A DNA stretch of 64,000 nt from Angiostrongylus vasorum (taxonomy: Eukaryota > Nematoda > Chromadorea > Rhabditida > Metastrongylidae): positions 2,420,501 through 2,484,500 of the forward strand of contig JADANN010000380.1 in NCBI GenBank assembly GCA_018806985.1, given 5' to 3'. The notes under the pieces were generated by a model. That model was not told the origin of the DNA, made no database searches, and worked only from the letters and a program-made list of their open reading frames with translations. Shown here one piece after another: positions 24,260 to 34,299 of the stretch. The position numbers and the translations under genes are program-made. Within the stretch, counting starts at the first letter, position 1. The number at the start of each line of letters is the position of its first letter.

Positions 24260-24720
24260 CTTTATTTTACAAAAAGTGACCTGTACAGCATCGACACCCG
24301 TCGCCCAATCTGCACGCTTTTCGTCGCCTACAAACTCTTAAGTCGAGTCATTTTTAACAGTACTGACAGCACGAGTGCAAAGGGGAGACATGCGAAAAAG
24401 GAGTGTTTGAAAAGGAATTTGGTAGGACAGACTGCATCAACTATTCAACAGAAATCAGTGAAGTATTGCGAGAACGCGAGAGACCGCTAGCACTAACTTT
24501 CGCCGATGTGTTTGGAATGATAGTCCTTCGAGAAAAATTTTAACAATGTGACGCTCATAAAGAACGGATTTGTATGTGTAACCCCGACTGCGTAAACGGC
24601 TTCAGTGTTACCGAAAGCTCTAGCTACATGTGTCTAGGTCGGAAACCGAATATGAAGAATGACTCAGGGTCGGAGCTGACTAGAAGGAAGCAGAAGCTTG
24701 TGGAGCTCTGAAGAGTGAGG
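24260..24720 (+). pseudogene. RTE fragment, second subfamily
   Basis: Short coding traces match the RTE at 47.7-50.3 kb in order: CGCCCAATCTGC near 24,304 ('YRPIC'), a 'FRKGF..' region near 24,400, 'EVLRERERPLALTFAD' near 24,455, then a jump to the 'SSSYMCLGRKPNMKNDSGSEL' region near 24,615 and 'RRKQKLVEL' near 24,690. The RT catalytic core is deleted. Confidence 0.65.
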
Positions 24721-24950
24721 ACAAAGGACACTGGATTCCATGCACATTTCTTGACTCCATAAATCTTCCTGCATTAATACACATGTGAAAAACCAGATTA
24801 TATTGTTAAAAAGACAAAGACGTTAAGTGAGGTGATCTTTTATTGTAATAGTGGCCTAGATTGCATGGGTATTTCTCTGACTACGATAGTATATGGTCAA
24901 CGCGAGAAGAACTACTAACAAATAGCTTGTCTCCTAGCAGCACAGTTAAA
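24721..24950. other. No supportable feature
   Basis: AT-rich spacer. Confidence 0.4.
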
Positions 24951-24957
24951 ACAACAT

Positions 24958-25228
24958 ACAGTGATAAAGCTCTCGGCGTTGATCACTCCCTGGAGGATGC
25001 GCCATGCATTCGACTTCATTAAGCATCGTTTGGAGGTGATTGGATGCATATCTGGCCTTTACAATGACTCACGGTGGCCTACCGATGTAACAAGCTAGTT
25101 CTGCTGTCGTCCCAAACAAATCTGGTACAAATTTGCCGACCCCGGAGGGATAGAAGGCTTGGTGGGCCATAGGCGCAGTGATCGATTCCGCATGTGTGTC
25201 GCAGTTGCACTTCCAACCACTAGGCCAC
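24958..25228 (-). repeat. tRNA-derived SINE, family 1
   Basis: On the minus strand the head begins near 25,228 (GGCGCGTGTGGCC, A-box region), has a B-box-like AATCGATCAC near 25,172, and ends with the family tail AGCTTTATC at 24,958. The same ~270-bp unit occurs at 29,463, 33,631, 36,722, 44,565, 52,958 and 62,481. Confidence 0.85.
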
Positions 25229-25429
25229 ACGCGCCGTTTAATTTATTAATTAATGTATATGAATCCTAATCTGGTTATTATAACTGAAAGCGGTTTTCCA
25301 AAATACTTCAATAGCGATACAATAAATACGGAAACATTAGAAATGCCGAATTTAATCTTAAAAAATGTTTGCCTGCATTACATAGAATCGCAGAACACGG
25401 TCGGTTCTATTCTGCACCACTTCCAGTTA

Positions 25430-25520
25430 CTGAGAGAGTGGCGCAATGGTTACAGTTGCCTTGTGACACACACATACATGGTCCTCGGTTCGATTTCGCT
25501 TCACGGCATTCATTTGAAAG
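25430..25520 (+). repeat. tRNA-like SINE head
   Basis: TGGCGCAATGGTTACAG (A box) near 25,438 and GGTTCGATTTC (B box) near 25,491 are spaced as in a tRNA with an insert. Between them, CCTTGTGACACACAC resembles the family-1 head. No complete tRNA cloverleaf can be drawn. It lies inside a 139-codon open frame (25,253-25,672) that I regard as incidental. Confidence 0.5.
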
Positions 25521-26445
25521 CGACAACCCTGGTCAATTGCACCTCTGATACGGAGCTGCTTATGTGCTTATGCAGACCCTTCATCTTTAAAAAAAATTTT
25601 CATAAATGGAGTGATTATTCCATAGAGCTGGAAGTGTTTCCACTCTCTAATACGCGAGAAAAAAAAATATAAGCAGAAAATTCACGTCACAGATTTCTAC
25701 GTTGGAAATGATTTCAAGCTTCAATAACTTGACCATTACGGTTGCGTAAACCGCAGGTTCACGTCGGAAAAATTTTCGCTTCCTTGGAAGTCATCTGTTA
25801 AAAGCTTTTTTTTTGCTTAAGAGACAAATGCTTGGTAGAGAACAGCTTTGCGAACTAATGTTACCCACTACGGAAAATGTTGAAAGCTGCTGAACATTCA
25901 TTGATGTAGACAAAGAGTAAACCGTATTGACAATGGTTACTTGGTGGATTACTTGCTTTAAATACCTGTCAACTTAAAATACTTGAAACAGGATAAATTA
26001 ACCAGATCTGGAGGAGTAACTCTATCAGAGAAGTGCAAGAATCTTTGGAGGAAAAAAAGTGACTCTTCTCTGAACGACTTTTATATAAATGGACGAAAGT
26101 TATGGAGAATACAACTATTTATAGAGAGATTAGAATACACACAGAGAATAGCAAAACAATAATTTTGAAACCGAGCGTCATTTAACCACGGTGTTAAAAT
26201 AATTAACATATGTTTATATTGTTCAGCTTACACAAAGTTGACAATCACCTTTTATTCGGCCCACAGTTGTTCGTGTTCTCGAGGTGGCGTCTTTGTCGCG
26301 CATCGAGCCGGTTCTTCCTCAGTAGAGTATCTCTCTCGAATAAGCCACGCTTTCCATTCGGTTCGCTTTCTCGCTTTCCTCATCAACTAAAATCTCCGAA
26401 ATTCTGGATTGCAGTGCTCCTGTAGGGTTTTTTGGTTTTCTTCGT
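25521..26445. other. No supportable gene
   Basis: No motif, no repeat match. Confidence 0.4.
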
Positions 26446-26449
26446 AAAT

Positions 26450-26692
26450 GTCGTTAAATTATGGCCGAGTCGATTCTTCCTGAAGTGCTGATATGGCCGT
26501 GCGGTGGAGTTTCTAACTTCTCACCACAAGCAGTCGCCAGTTTTCTTTCATATTGGAGGGAGTTGGGCGGTTCCAGAGAGGTCTAGCGTCGATTTAATGG
26601 ATGCAAAATTTGACAAATCCACCACGGGGTCAAACAAGCGTCGTGCTCGGATTGAACGACTCCACTGCCAGTGCGCCATCCGTCAGTAGAGA
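26450..26692 (-). repeat. tRNA-derived SINE, diverged family 2 copy
   Basis: Minus strand: GGATGGCGCACTGGCAGTGG at the right end (A box) and TTTGACCCC near 26,633 (B box). Toward the left comes AGAATCGACTCGGCC near 26,465, the family-2 body mark. Confidence 0.55.
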
Positions 26693-26995
26693 ATTATTTT
26701 CGAAGGAAATCATTGCTTCACTAAACAAAAGTGCTCAGTAACAATTTTTTGTTCAAAATACAAGTGGACAATATTCGTTTTCTCTTCACACAAAAGAGAA
26801 AAGGAGAAACTCGGATGGCGCTTGATGAAACATCTGTATTTATAAGTAATTTAAATCTTTCGATTATTGTGGTCGGTTGCTCACCGATGTGGCGAACATC
26901 GACGACGGGTACGCTCGAAATTCTTCAACAGATGTGTGCCTCCATAAATCATTGACAAGACTCAGATGACCGAAGTCTAAAGCCCAGAAGAACAG
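26693..26995. other. No supportable feature
   Basis: A 74-codon frame at 26,731-26,955 has no motif. Confidence 0.35.
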
Positions 26996-26999
26996 TTAA

Positions 27000-27375
27000 G
27001 GCTTCCATAAAGGCAGTGGAGAAAATCACCCGCGAGTACTATTCTGACTCCTTTAACTGTTTCGTCCTCGTAAAATTAGGAGAATGGATTTCTCGTGACA
27101 CAAGCTCTCTCTAACGAATTTCGAAGCCCTTTCTCTTCAGTGAAAAACTGTCCAATACGCAGAACATTCCTTAAGTTCTGATAAAAACACTGGCTGGACT
27201 TATCACATGCTACCTCTCAAAGTGCATTGTAGCTAATCAGTATTAGGCAAATAACAACTTGTCACCAAAAAAAGAAAAAGCTTCTACGACATCGGCAACT
27301 ATCCTCCATCATGCGCATTCTCTGTTCTTCATAATGCCTTCGCTCGAGTCATTCTAATCAGGATCCAGTTGCTCT
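27000..27375 (+). pseudogene. RTE fragment
   Basis: 'KAVEKITREYYSDSF' near 27,015 matches the linker upstream of the RTE reverse transcriptase. 'DIGNYP' near 27,290 and 'ARVILIRI' near 27,340 match the RT start. Stops and deletions separate them. Confidence 0.6.
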
Positions 27376-27855
27376 GTAGCTGTTCCTAAAGCAAAATAGT
27401 GATTTTGACTGGAAGCATGTACTCTCAACATATATACGCCTTTTTTTGCTAGTCTATTTTTTAACTTTTATTCTGGCTAAACTAGATAGGGGTGTCTTAC
27501 CAAACCTGCCGACTGAAAGTTGAATGGGGTATCTTACAAATACTCGCATAGGAAGTAGTGCCGGCTGCAGACGACTCGAAGCTGTGTTTTATAAATGGAT
27601 CTATTGGCACAAGAGATATCAGTGGGATTTATTTGCATTCCTTCTTTGTTAAGCTTACATGAAGATTTATTTGTATTATTGGAAAAGATATAACTACATC
27701 TTTAAATAAAATCCGATAGAAAACTCTTATGTCGCAATATATTGGATGAGTATCTAGTCAATGACGAATATAGGCTGCAAACACAAACAGCTCATTAGTT
27801 TGGTACGAATTAAAATGGCACTGTATTAATGGAGTTTCTTGACCAGTAGAATAAC
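27376..27855. other. No supportable feature
   Basis: AT-rich spacer with no recognised element. Confidence 0.4.
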
Positions 27856-27864
27856 AAAGCATGC

Positions 27865-28255
27865 ATACCTACTTGGATACTTGGACGGCCCGCCTTCACT
27901 GGTTGCGCGAACCCCAGCATATTCTCCAATTTTGGGGTTTTGCTGGTCTAGCCGTGGTGTTTCCCAGGAGCCCGGAAGTCACTCCGGCCAAAGGCTGCCC
28001 CCAAGTCGTCACCACTACAGGCAGCAGCCGCCAATGTGGATCAAAGTGAAATTTGGCACTATGCGACGAGTTTGATGCCAGGACGGTGGTGGATTCTGGT
28101 ATTGGTTTACGCTTAGTTGGGCTTCCTGATGGAAAAGCCGGACTCGTCCTTAAGTTGACAGACCTTGCCGTGGTGATTGATCCCCCGGCTCTATATGACA
28201 GCCCAACAACTAGGAATACCTCCCAGCTATGATGAGGCGCTAAACCCGTTCGGAG
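27865..28255 (-). mobile_element. Non-autonomous element N
   Basis: Minus-oriented copy of the ~385-bp element also present at 38,403-38,784, 44,158-44,430 and 51,622-52,017. Its 3' tail (reverse complement of CCAAGTATCCAAGTAG) lies at 27,871-27,886 and its 5' part (GCGCCTCATCATAGCTGGGA on the minus strand) near 28,215. The last ~50 bp resemble the RTE 3' end; the rest does not. The open frames across it are incidental. Confidence 0.8.
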
Positions 28256-28495
28256 GTAAAGGACGAATGCAGTAAATAAGTGACATTCTCTCACTACGTT
28301 TTCTACTGTTGCGTTATTCCGGTCTTTCGAATTTCTGAGCAGCAAAGCAATAAGTGCAGAATGCTTCTATATGGAAATGTCAATGGAGTATGTCCCGGTC
28401 TCGTTCGAGAAATCCTACTTTTAGTAGTTGGAGTAAAATAGTTTTCAAGGACTTCTCCATTTGGAATGGATATCAGTACGTCGATTAGACCTTTG
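28256..28495. other. No supportable feature
   Basis: Short spacer, no motif. Confidence 0.35.
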
Positions 28496-28499
28496 AATT

Positions 28500-29170
28500 A
28501 GTTCGGCGAAAAACTTTCCAATTTTCGATTAATCGACTCCCAACTCCTGACCTTTTTCTCAAAATATTTCAGAATTTCCGTTTCGAATACTTTAATTTTG
28601 GGCCGTTTCTTACAACGATTTCTTCAAAAAAAGTTGCTTCGTTCATGTGTCGGTCATAGACTTCCAAAGCGATTCGAAGCTGCCAGCTTCTCAGTATGTG
28701 CCCACCTGCTCTAATAATCCATCAATTAGAAGTCTTTCGTCGGAGCACAATAAACCTTTCACTGAAATGTTTTCTTCGACATCACACACAATCTAGCTAT
28801 TCTATTATGGCTAATACTACACAAGCTGACAATACCACTTACATAAATTAAGCGAAGCAGAGCAGCCACCACACCACAGCGATAAGTGAGCTTCCACGAT
28901 CCAAAAAACGGAAGAGACACTTTAATTTCTAAGCAGACATTGTCTACCGGACTGCACGAGGTATTCTAATTTCCATACATTTCGAAATCGGTTGCTCATT
29001 TCGCTGTACATCTGGCTGCTTTGCACCAATTTTTTGTACTCACTCGAAAGCGCGCAGAATACACTTCAATGAGCAACGGGTCGATCTCGAAGAGCTATTC
29101 CTCATACATAATATTTTACAAGAGGTAGCGAATACTTCATAAAGGCTGTCGAGTTTATCTTCAACTCCTA
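28500..29170 (+). repeat. Dispersed repeat family F, copy 3
   Basis: 28,600-28,770 aligns by eye with 18,690-18,890, and 28,925-29,080 aligns with 12,360-12,480. Diverged and without coding capacity. Confidence 0.45.
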
Positions 29171-29451
29171 TCGCACATTGCTCGCTGAATACGACAGTCA
29201 AAACACAGCATTTTTAGAACATGGTTAATCACATAGCTCGAATGCTTCACTTGACACAGTGATGCTATTTTGTACGGGACGGCTGTTGATCAATTCCCGG
29301 CTGCGTCACTTGGTCGGCGGCATTACTAGCTACGGCGCTGTACTCCCCTTTAATTACTCACTCAATCATCTCATTCATTTGTTGAACAAAGTTTATAGGC
29401 CCTATGTTCGATTTATCCATTCAAAAATCTTGTGAAACATTTTTGGTTGAT
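29171..29451. other. No supportable feature
   Basis: No motif seen. Confidence 0.35.
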
Positions 29452-29756
29452 ATCTATTCAGTAAGGGCGCGTGTGGCGCAGTGGTCGGAAGTGCCTTGCA
29501 ACACACACGTGGAATCGGTCCTCGCGCCCATGGCCCACCAAGCATTCCATCCCTTTGGGGTCGCCATATTGCTACCAGACTTGTGCGGGGATAGCAATAG
29601 TGGCTGGATACATCAGTAGGCCATTGCGAGTCATTGTATAGGCCAGATATGCATTCGATCACCTCCAAACGATGCTTGATAAAGTCGAATGCATGGTGCA
29701 TCTCTCAGGGATTGATCAACGCCGAAAGCTTCATCCTTTATCCTTTTATCTATTCA
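29452..29756 (+). repeat. SINE family 1 with 11-bp target duplication
   Basis: The SINE (29,463-29,745) is flanked by ATCTATTCAGT at 29,452-29,462 and 29,746-29,756. Head: GTGTGGCGCAGTGGTCGGAA (A box) and GGAATCGGTCC (B box, near 29,511). The body has a TTGCTACCAGACTTGTGCGG block near 29,566. The tail is TTTATCCTTTT. Confidence 0.92.
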
Positions 29757-29984
29757 GTCCAAAAGCGGCTAAGGTTAGCTGCTACTACTACACCTTCCGT
29801 TTTTTTTGAAGTAGCTGGTATTGCAATAAGTTCAAGAGCAGCACAAGCGTTCGTAACACATCTTGTAATGCAAGGAGTGAGTTGACAATTCCTATTATTC
29901 AGATTTTGTCATGCAGAAAGGCATAAACAGCTATAGCTATGTTAACTATCGCTTCAGCGTAACTGAGTTCAATACAGATTTGTG
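29757..29984. other. No supportable feature
   Basis: Includes the end of an 83-codon frame (29,634-29,885) that starts inside the SINE; incidental. Confidence 0.4.
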
Positions 29985-30205
29985 CTCCTCAGATCAATCC
30001 CGTTGACTTGTGATTGCTGATGGCATTAGTAGATAGAAAACTAGCTGAAAGACAGGCGAAACGAAAGACTTGCACGATGTGGTGGTGAACTCGTTAGCCT
30101 CCGGGGAGGGAGTACTAGCTCATTCGGTCCCCACCGCGGAAACCTGACGTCCGTAGTTTTGCAAATATCTCAGCATCACTATGGTTTTATTTCACAAATC
30201 TGCTT
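29985..30205 (+). mobile_element. Foldback family, 5'-truncated copy
   Basis: Starts in the middle of the element (CAGATCAATCCCGTTGAC near 29,991), continues with GACAGGCGAAACGAAAGAC near 30,052 and GTTTTGCAAATATCTCAGCA near 30,156, and ends at TTATTTCAC as in the 10-kb copy. The left arm is missing. Confidence 0.7.
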
Positions 30206-31850
30206 ATTTCGCTGGCCCTTAGCCGAAGATGTACTCTGTTGCACGTGGTTATTAAGAATGCTCTCGTAAAAGAAGGTGTCGAGATTCTTTAGACGTGCTG
30301 ACCGATAGGCGCTAGTTTTTTGCAATAAGCTCGTTGAGGAAATATTTTATTTCAACCGAAATGCACAGTCTTGAAACAGATGTTGAAAGCTGATTGCAAA
30401 AAGCACACGGGAATGTATTACTTGTTGTCAAATGTCCGAAATGCATAAGAATTTTTTACGACGACACCATTGTTGTCGAAGGACACCATGTCCAATTGCG
30501 TAAGTTATTAATAAGTGTTAATGCCGCAGACGTGATCAAATATTTGCAGACTTGAATATCTTTAGGCCAGTTGTAGTGAACAGTGAACAATTGTTCAAAT
30601 ATTAGCGCACTTGAGCCAGTGACTGGTTACTCGAGTTTGTAGCTAATTGTTTAGCTCCTATGAAAGCTATGTTTGTGACGTCAACCACCAATTAGGAGCA
30701 GAATTAAAGATCCTGGTGAAAACGGCACGGTTTGCTAATCCTCACCGATTGATAATCTAGAAACAACAGAGAGGCTTTATCCCGTCGATTCGAATCTGTG
30801 CATTTAGTTGTCCAGAAATTGCTTTTCTTTATAATTGAGCTTTATAATTTATTAATGAGCAAACAAGAAAGTTGTGGTCCAGTGCAAAAAGATTCATGTT
30901 TGCCTTTAACGAGCCACCGTACTGAATGATAGCCATTATCAACTTTGTCTGATAGCTATCTGCCCTAACATGACCCTGGCAAAAATATTCTGATAAATTG
31001 AACGAAAATTCTTTTTTTTGGGTAGTAAAAACATAATAGAATTCTCCGGTTGCTAGCTAAAAAATAAGCACTCTATTCGATTTCGAACTCTAGACACTTT
31101 TTGCTACCAACTGTCCAAAGTTGTAATATCAGTCGTACCACTGTTCAAGAAAGAAAATGCGATACCGTAAGAAGCGAATGAAAAAAACAGCGGTCATCAT
31201 TTCAATTATCTGTTTTTGCCCGGAATCTTCAGTCATTATATCTTGTCATTGAAGGACCTAATGAAAAAATGTTTTCGCTGTTGGAAGCCCATACAACGCT
31301 AGTGCACACAATGTGCCCACAGGAGAACGTGATTAAGGTGGAGAGAATTGTAAGATGTGGAAGCAGTAACAAAGGATGGGTATTGATTCGTTGTTGTGTA
31401 TTGTGTGAATAACCTAGAATTGTTTCTTGTACTTCATTGGTCCCTATTTTCGGTTGAGGTTACAGAGAAATTTCGGCTCGGTTATACCGAATTTCAAGTT
31501 CATCACCGGATTTGTATGCCAAAGAGTATTTGTCGTCTGCTATCGCTTCTTTCACATTCATCAACATTGCCTGCACAAAAAATCGGTCATAAAAACATTC
31601 TACTTCTGTTTGCTCTCTGTTAGAAGAACGAAAAATGTTGGTAGGCTTGCATGAAATTATGTAGTCTGTGGAAAATCGGGGGGAAATCTGTTACGCAAAA
31701 AAACTTTTCACTGATTATTCGGTGCTAGTTAAAACTTGGAATTTGGAGTTTTCGGTCGACAATGGCGAACCTACTCCCTCGATAGCAAAAAGTTCATTGG
31801 ATGCAAAATTGTAACCCTCGATATTCTTAGTTACATTAAAGAGTTTGATT
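30206..31850. other. No supportable gene
   Basis: The longest stretch here with no recognised element. Overlapping 75-codon frames at 31,396-31,623 and 31,427-31,654 have no motif. Confidence 0.45.
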
Positions 31851-31852
31851 AC

Positions 31853-33180
31853 CTACTTACTTGCATACTTGGACGGTCCGTCTTCACGAGTTGCGCGGAC
31901 CTCAGCACATTTACCATTCGTTCCATTTTCTCGCAATCGTAGTCCATGGTGGTGATATTGTTCGAGCTGTCAAACGCTTTTTCCTAGTCAACATAGGTTA
32001 AGACTAGAGGCAGGTGCTATTCCCGACTCCGACGACCGTGAACATGGTTTGTATGTGGTCCATGCTACAAAATCCCCTTCGAAATCCTGCTTGCTCTACT
32101 GCTTGCGCCTCATCCAATGTCCTTGACAAGCGCGACAGGATAGTCTTCGTGAAGAGCTTGTAGAGAACACTCAGCAAGCATATCGGACGATAGTTACGAA
32201 GATTCCCTTTGCTCTCCTTTCTTGGGTAGGATGACCGTGCGCAACGTTCTCTACCGGTCTGGGATTTTTTCCTTTTGGAGGTAGGCTGTCATATGATTTG
32301 CGAGAAGTACGTGTAAATTGTGGCTTCCATCTCTAAGGAAGTCAGCGGTAATATTATCGGGTCCCACAGCTGTGCCTCTTTTCATGCTTTCTACCACGAC
32401 TCGAACCTCCGACGAAAGAATTGCAGGTGGTTTTTCACCAGCGGGGATATCAGGGTCAGGGGAGAGGGGATTGCAGAACGGAAAAGGTTGCTGTAGAGCG
32501 TTTCCGTTATTAATTCCGTATCATAGCGGGAAGTTTTGACGATCCCATCGCTTGTTCGTCAGGGCTGACAGAGGAAACCCTATAGTCACACAAGTCCCGA
32601 CGGCATTTTATCAGACTGCTTCTCTTCTCTGCTGCTTCCAGTACTTTTGCCTGTACCGATCTAGGTCTTCCTGCAAAAGCTTTTTGCAGCTGACATTTAT
32701 TACTAGCCGTGTTAAACGTGTTGCAGTAGGACCAAGCTTCACAGTTTCCTTCTGTTTTCGAGCAACTCTTTAGTGGCAGTGGAGATGCGATTCGATCTCC
32801 TTGCTTGAGGAGCTGAGGCATATTCGGCATAGGTTTTCAATCCTTCGACAAGCCTCTCGTAGTCTTCGTTCGTTTTCAATCTGCCAGTCAAGTCACGTTT
32901 GTATAGGACTTCGTTCAGAATATTCTCGTCGTATACAGCTAGACTTTTTCCTCGTGGTCAACGACATGAATTCTTTTCCAGCTTACGGCTGAATCGAATC
33001 TTCGCGCGAAGAAGGTGGTGATCGGAACGAGTACAGAATGACGGGACTACCGATGTGTCAAGTAGGCACCATCTTCTGTTTGTCAGAGTGTGGTCGATCT
33101 CCGCATGAGTCATGCCGTTCGGAGACTCCCATGTCCAGCGGCGGCTTTCCTTCTTCCGGAATTGAATTGATTGAATAGAT
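31853..33180 (-). pseudogene. RTE retrotransposon with internal deletion
   Basis: On the minus strand it begins at the end of the endonuclease ('RWTWESPNGMTHAEIDH' near 33,150), passes the linker ('KKCRRD'-like, 32,600), 'LPSEVRVV' near 32,410, 'RPICLLSVLYKLF' near 32,170 and 'LDEAQAVEQAGFRRGF' near 32,095, then 'KSV(F)DS' near 31,970. There it jumps directly to the 3' untranslated end (31,855-31,965), which finishes with the CCAAGTATGCAAGTAAG tail. The palm and thumb of the RT are therefore missing. Several stops. A dead copy. Confidence 0.85.
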
Positions 33181-33623
33181 CCTATTCAGAAAACTGGAGC
33201 ATGGCGTGAACAAGTGCTTTCAAAAACACTCAGTACGCCAAACTGCATCTACAACGCAACAAGGCTCATTGCATTTTCGCCAGAATGCAGGGAGACCGGT
33301 ATTTCTCACTTTGCTCGACTGTGGTGGCAGGTTTAGTCTTCGACTAAATCAGTAGAACACTTATTCATGATGGACGAATTTTATCTCAATAAAAATCTTT
33401 TACCTATTTCAGCACAATTTACTTTATGGTAATTTTGATCAATAAGTTGATATGATGAACGAGACTGCTCCACAGTTAAGCAGAGGGAAAAGTGGCTTCT
33501 GGAGCATTGAAAAATATAGAGGAGTTCGCGAAGAAGAAAGGAATATTCGTTTCTATTTCGTTTCTATGCAGAAGTTTTTCAGTCACAGATTCTTCCTGAT
33601 TCAACAGAATCGTTGAAAATCTA
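33181..33623. other. No supportable feature
   Basis: AT-rich spacer; a 74-codon minus frame (33,476-33,700) runs into the SINE and is incidental. Confidence 0.4.
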
Positions 33624-33928
33624 ATCGATAAAAGGATAAAAGGATAAAGCTCTCGGCGTTGATCAATCCCTGAGGGTATGCGCCATGAATTCGACTTCAT
33701 TAAGCATCTTTGGAGGTGATTGAATGCATATCTGGCTTTGCAATGACTCGCGATGGCCTACCGATGTATCGAGCCAGTGCTGCTATCTTCCCAAACAAGT
33801 CTGGTACCAATTTGCCGACCCCGGAGGGATGGAAGGCTCGGTGGGCCACGGGCGCAAGGATCGATTCCACGTGTGTGTTGCAGTGGCGCCTCCGACCACT
33901 GCGACACATGCGCCCTCCGTGATCGATA
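33624..33928 (-). repeat. SINE family 1 with 7-bp target duplication
   Basis: SINE 33,631-33,921 between ATCGATA at 33,624-33,630 and 33,922-33,928. The tail at the left is the reverse complement of TTATCCTTTTATCCTTTT; the tRNA-like head is at the right (GGGCGCATGTGTCGCAGTGG on the minus strand). Confidence 0.88.
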
Positions 33929-34059
33929 CACAACAAATATTCAAGGAGTTTTCGAGAAGGTCATGTTGGCAGATATTACGTAATGGAACTAACTTAAGAT
34001 GCAGTCCTTAACACTAAACGTCGAGAATCAGGAGGTGAGTAAAGGACATGCTAAAACTG

Positions 34060-34292
34060 GACGGCCTTCGATCATTTCGTGTGTTGTTTTAGCTGGTGCT
34101 TGAGCGATTTCGTCTTCTCCATGAATGTCTTTGGAATGTTTGTCGAGCCAATTCTCCTTACAGTCTTGAAGATAGCCGGACTACGGCTTTTTCACGTGGA
34201 TTGGAAGGAGGCGTAGGAGCGAGAATCGACTTTGCGCCTTTGCTTCCTGATTGACGGCATCCCTAACCATTGCGCCATCCTCGCACATAGTA
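34060..34292 (-). repeat. SINE family 2 copy
   Basis: Minus strand: GGATGGCGCAATGGTTAGGG at the right end (A box), AAGTCGATTCTCGC near 34,230 (B box), GAGAATTGGCTCGACAAACA near 34,140 and GAAGACGAAATCGCTCAAGC near 34,105 (body). It abuts block D copy 2. Confidence 0.7.
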
Positions 34293-34299
34293 GCCATTG

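Noticed and set aside
25430..25520. tRNA gene
   Set aside because: A and B boxes are present but no cloverleaf forms, and the sequence resembles SINE heads in the window.
25253..25672. 139-codon open frame as a gene
   Set aside because: It runs through a SINE head and has no motif; length alone is not enough in AT-rich repeat DNA.
27839..28345. Overlapping plus and minus frames (78-149 codons)
   Set aside because: They are shadows across non-autonomous element N, which has no coding consensus.
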